Shown here in pieces: positions 62,401 through 64,000 of a stretch of DNA of 64,000 nucleotides. The notes below the pieces were generated by a model. It was given only the letters and a program-made list of their open reading frames with translations. It did not search any database and had not been told where the DNA came from. Source of the stretch: Gallionella sp. (lineage in GTDB: Bacteria > Pseudomonadota > Gammaproteobacteria > Burkholderiales > Gallionellaceae); assembly GCA_028714075.1 (NCBI GenBank), contig JAQTMZ010000006.1:154833-218832 (forward strand). The letters are read 5' to 3'. The position numbers and the translations under genes were made by a program. Numbering within the stretch: the stretch's first letter is position 1; every line of letters starts with the position of its first letter.

Positions 62401-63079
62401 CCACATTGGCAACCACATTTCTCTGCATGTCGTCGCGCTGGTAAGTCGCGCGCAATAACTGCAACTCGGCAGATTCATATAACGAATAGGTCTCCCCCCA
62501 AATATCGGGGCGCCAGTCGCCCTTGAGGCTGATCAGATGGGTCATGCGCGACCTGTTGTTGCCGTTCGTATTACCCCTTGAGGGGCCAAACTCCGGGTAC
62601 TCGTTCTTAACCTGAACCGGCATGGTAATCACCGGTGCCTTGTCGGCTCCCGCCTGATCGAGGCGCGCTTTGCTTTGCGCAATACGTAGCGCCGCTATTC
62701 TCATATCCGGGTTGTTTGCCAGCGCACGATCCATCAAACTGTTCAGTTCCTGACTCCCCAATAGCCGCCACCATTCCGCCAGAACCGCGCCCAAAGGCGA
62801 TGAAACCGCTGGCGTGGACGACGGTAGCGGCGCGTGCGAAAGTGCTGGTGCAAGCGAAGGCACTGGTGCGGTAGGAGGAGGTGGCAAATGGGGCGTAGCA
62901 TTGCCGGTATCGGTGACATCGGCGACCGCCGGAGCTTTTGCATATTGCTTGGGAAGATCGAGCGCAGGCACATCGTAGTTATCGCGTTTTGCCGCACAAC
63001 CTGCCAACAGCAAAAAACACACCGCCGTGAACGCAATGTTCCGCAAATATTGAAACTGATGGTATTCCGAGTGTGCCAA
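59486..63079 (-). CDS. TolC/NodT-type lipoprotein fused to SPOR-like, NTF2-like and coiled-coil domains
   Basis: A 1197-residue protein; the start is a TTG because no ATG precedes the signal. The lipobox is LLLAGCAA. Residues 95-490 are an outer membrane factor domain (LNSLMDRALANNPDMRIAAL; RRPDVRVVEARLLAADADI). A SPOR-like repeat covers about 590-695 (WLVELSGVYDRG...RLFIATFSDKQMAEEFCAAL). An NTF2-like domain (about 783-885: LVERWVKDWSEKN) precedes a Lys/Ala/Glu-rich coiled coil (about 885-1075), then a second SPOR-like repeat (about 1080-1185). SPOR domains bind denuded glycan in peptidoglycan. It is the outer membrane channel for the neighbouring exporter. Confidence 0.88.
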   Translation of the reverse strand: MAHSEYHQFQYLRNIAFTAVCFLLLAGCAAKRDNYDVPALDLPKQYAKAPAVADVTDTGNATPHLPPPPTAPVPSLAPALSHAPLPSSTPAVSSPLGAVLAEWWRLLGSQELNSLMDRALANNPDMRIAALRIAQSKARLDQAGADKAPVITMPVQVKNEYPEFGPSRGNTNGNNRSRMTHLISLKGDWRPDIWGETYSLYESAELQLLRATYQRDDMQRNVVANVAANYMEYLSLNDRLRVARDTEKSLEEMLVSVNARLEAGDATITEMEQQKAAVYSTKATIPVLEQQREVVLNRLASLLGSAPVELKLSDKGLNSAKFPAVLPGVPSALLLRRPDVRVVEARLLAADADIDVARARVLPPLDLTAQIGYGSTYLSKLFMPQALFWSTIANLSVTVFDSGKRSKEVEFAQAIHEELLETYVRVIYDAVREVDDSLSAISFMGKRLEAQGVAADSSLRAWNFSQEAFMAGAVDYLTVLDTQRTYQRNLDDWYNVRMERYRGLINLFSALGGGVHGGDALPGEGTRPAPMAGEADHGAVLAETGAMPKAENDAAQNQLENQPENQSGSIAAKVDTASHNNAQTEGVDWAGNTLRGGATHWLVELSGVYDRGAVLPAWRDLHVRFSRQLIESRILLPHRQGQVNAAGKERASWYRLFIATFSDKQMAEEFCAALSAGQQRCGVVSSQSLAGKGDFVAPSILEQSENIVAGIGVAIKTEDAVSSDKNDKDGRATEAEAVRAQAGQEVEKQAAPEVKQPEIKQPETKQPAEAEAAKLPASSPEILVERWVKDWSEKNMEGYLSHYDIGFRPADGKDREAWETKRRSRIGEASSIKVHTENLKVERQSELAATARFVETIEVGGYKKTSRKQLLLVRRDMDGEWKIREEREETKAESLRIKAEEQTRLEAEAKAAKIKAKEEAQVEAVRVKAERKAKAEADAQAAAEAKAAKLKAKHEAEAEAARLKAERQAHAKVEKQAAAEEKARLEAEGKAAKIKAIEKSRAEATRVKEEKKVKAEADAQAAAEAKVTKLKARREAVAEAVRAKAEQKVKVQAEKQAAAEVKQAAKAALAATTSGKKQFDGVDWSDQQFWLVEMSDMLDRDAVTAAWRDLRASFPEQMENRTIHPRRQDRMSDAGEEGVSRYQLFIAKFPEKQMAEEFCAMLRAGQQRCGVVSSRSLAGKDDLDTPSATDKEGSDQP

Positions 63080-63186
63080 TTTACATATTAACCGTCAATC
63101 CTGCGCATGTAATTCCATTTACCCATCATACAGTGCCATAATCGTAGGGGTACGATAAATCGCGCCCCTACGATAGGGCAAGGCCT

Positions 63187-63621
63187 TCACTTCGGGTTTT
63201 GCAAACGAATTACCTCCGCCAATTCAAGAGCAAGCAAACGCCACAGCTTAGGGTCGTGATCGGCAAGTTCGGTAAAATCCGGCTCGCTGATACTGGCTGT
63301 AATAGTGTCCTCAATCGCAACTATGGAAGCCGACCTGGGAGCACTTGAATCTATAAGCGCCATTTCTCCAACATGTTGGCCTGCGGCACGTTGTGCAACT
63401 TCGTGACCATGCACGACAACCGAAACACGGCCGCCAAGTATCAGCGACATATAATGCGATGCATCGCCTTCTCTGAAGATGCTGGATCTGGCTGAATATT
63501 CCGCAAGAGTACATTTTTCTGCAATCACAGCTATTGCTTTTTCGTCTTTCCTCAATATTGATTGCTTTGCAAGTTCTTCAACCAAATGTTGCCGCCCATC
63601 AGAGCCTTTGAATCTTTTCAC
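63187..63621 (-). CDS. Stand-alone cyclic-nucleotide-binding domain protein
   Basis: A 144-residue CAP_ED protein (SSIFREGDASHYMSLILGGRV; GQHVGEMALIDSSAPRSASIVA) without DNA-binding or kinase domain. The phosphate-binding cassette reads GEMALIDSSAPRSA, close to the classical GE-x-A-L-x-x-x-x-x-R-x-A. It may sense cAMP or cGMP and act through a partner. It has the same fold as the C-terminus of the SulP transporter and lies about 110 bases from the TolC-family gene. Confidence 0.85.
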   Translation of the reverse strand: MKRFKGSDGRQHLVEELAKQSILRKDEKAIAVIAEKCTLAEYSARSSIFREGDASHYMSLILGGRVSVVVHGHEVAQRAAGQHVGEMALIDSSAPRSASIVAIEDTITASISEPDFTELADHDPKLWRLLALELAEVIRLQNPK

Positions 63622-63873
63622 TATATCCCTCCAGTAATTTATTGTTTAAACGCAACTGAACTACTCCTTTTAGCCGAGCGCTCAGTGGGGTTTATTTATT
63701 GTGTTTTGCGTTTAACCACGCCCATAACGGAGGATGGATAACTGCACGCGGGAGACTACCAAAATTCAGCAACCATAAACTGACAAATGCTGACAATTCA
63801 CCGCGCACAAATTTACCCGGCCCGCTTACAGCTATGGTGACACAATCCATTCTTTACAATCACTTGGTAAAAT
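63622..63873. other. Intergenic region, nothing firm seen
   Basis: About 250 bases between the small cyclic-nucleotide protein and the end of wecB. No gene or clear hairpin is seen. Confidence 0.4.
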
Positions 63874-64000
63874 TTAATGCGCAAATCGTGCGGTGAGCGC
63901 AGCAACAATCTGCCTGCTGGCGGTGCCGTCTCCATAAGGGTTGGAGCACTGTGAAAATTTCTGGTAATAAGTTGCGTCGTCCAACAGCCGTGTGCATTCG
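63874..64000 (-). CDS. wecB: UDP-N-acetylglucosamine 2-epimerase, C-terminal end (partial)
   Basis: Only the last 42 codons are inside the window. The segment RLLDDATYYQKFSQCSNPYG then DGTASRQIVAAL is the characteristic C-terminus of WecB-family epimerases (YGDG-x-AS-x-x-I). They convert UDP-GlcNAc to UDP-ManNAc for surface polysaccharides. The gene continues past the right edge. The assignment rests on a short but distinctive stretch. Confidence 0.8.
   Translation of the reverse strand, partial: ECTRLLDDATYYQKFSQCSNPYGDGTASRQIVAALTARFAH

Overview
The window looks like a chromosome segment of a motile Gram-negative bacterium, most likely a betaproteobacterium (a Gallionellaceae/Nitrosomonadales-like relative is my guess from gene style; no rRNA or other marker proves it). 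It has a single short flagellin with FlaG, a glutamyl-tRNA synthetase next to two tRNA genes, many cyclic-di-GMP and two-component genes, and a type I secretion locus.

Region 1 (1-14.4 kb) is mixed core sequence: a TPR/SEC-C methyltransferase cut by the left edge, a decayed Sel1 gene, a secreted Sel1-trypsin protease, an NfeD/QmcA membrane pair, a SulP transporter with STAS and cyclic-nucleotide domains, a probable cyclic-di-GMP (GEMM-I) riboswitch ahead of a small secreted protein, flaG and flagellin, a lytic transglycosylase, a PAS/HD-GYP phosphodiesterase, a pyrimidine-dimer glycosylase and TspO.

Region 2 (14.57-21.36 kb) is an integrated island bounded by 45-bp direct copies of the 3' part of tRNA-Val(CAC). 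It holds an HUH rolling-circle Rep, HigBA, a DUF2726/zinc-ribbon protein, a membrane protein with near-identical 129-bp repeats, an RHH-like protein, an excisionase and a tyrosine integrase whose last codons lie inside the attachment site. gltX and tRNA-Ala(GGC) follow.

Region 3 (about 23.1-30.7 kb) is a second, AT-richer element beside tRNA-Ala: a P4-type integrase, an AlpA regulator, a RepA-type ATPase preceded by a short look-alike of its Walker-A segment, and a MobA/MobL relaxase. It ends in a gene-poor tract with an IS30 transposase remnant. I found no right attachment repeat.

Region 4 (30.7-44.4 kb), all on the plus strand, is a signalling block: two hybrid-like histidine kinases with related catalytic cores, a FixJ-like regulator, a STAS protein, CheX, a PilZ/YcgR protein, a 1238-aa PAS-GGDEF-EAL-REC protein and a REC protein with a degenerate HD-GYP domain. 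This suggests control of the switch between swimming and attachment.

Region 5 (44.6-64 kb), all on the minus strand, begins with a decayed metzincin protease and a nucleotidyltransferase-kinase fusion. It then contains the most unusual unit of the window, a type I secretion locus. Its likely substrate is a 1039-aa protein with 101 in-register APVSTT hexapeptides, DHGNN repeats and an RTX-like C-terminus. The exporter is an HlyD adaptor, a single 1320-aa polypeptide fusing two ABC half-transporters around a C39-like domain, and a TolC-family lipoprotein carrying two SPOR-like domains, an NTF2-like domain and a long coiled coil. Two response regulators lie inside the locus, one with a REC-LuxR-cyclase-like-ATPase architecture, and a cyclic-nucleotide-binding protein and the end of wecB flank it. 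My inference is that it makes and exports a repetitive surface or matrix protein.
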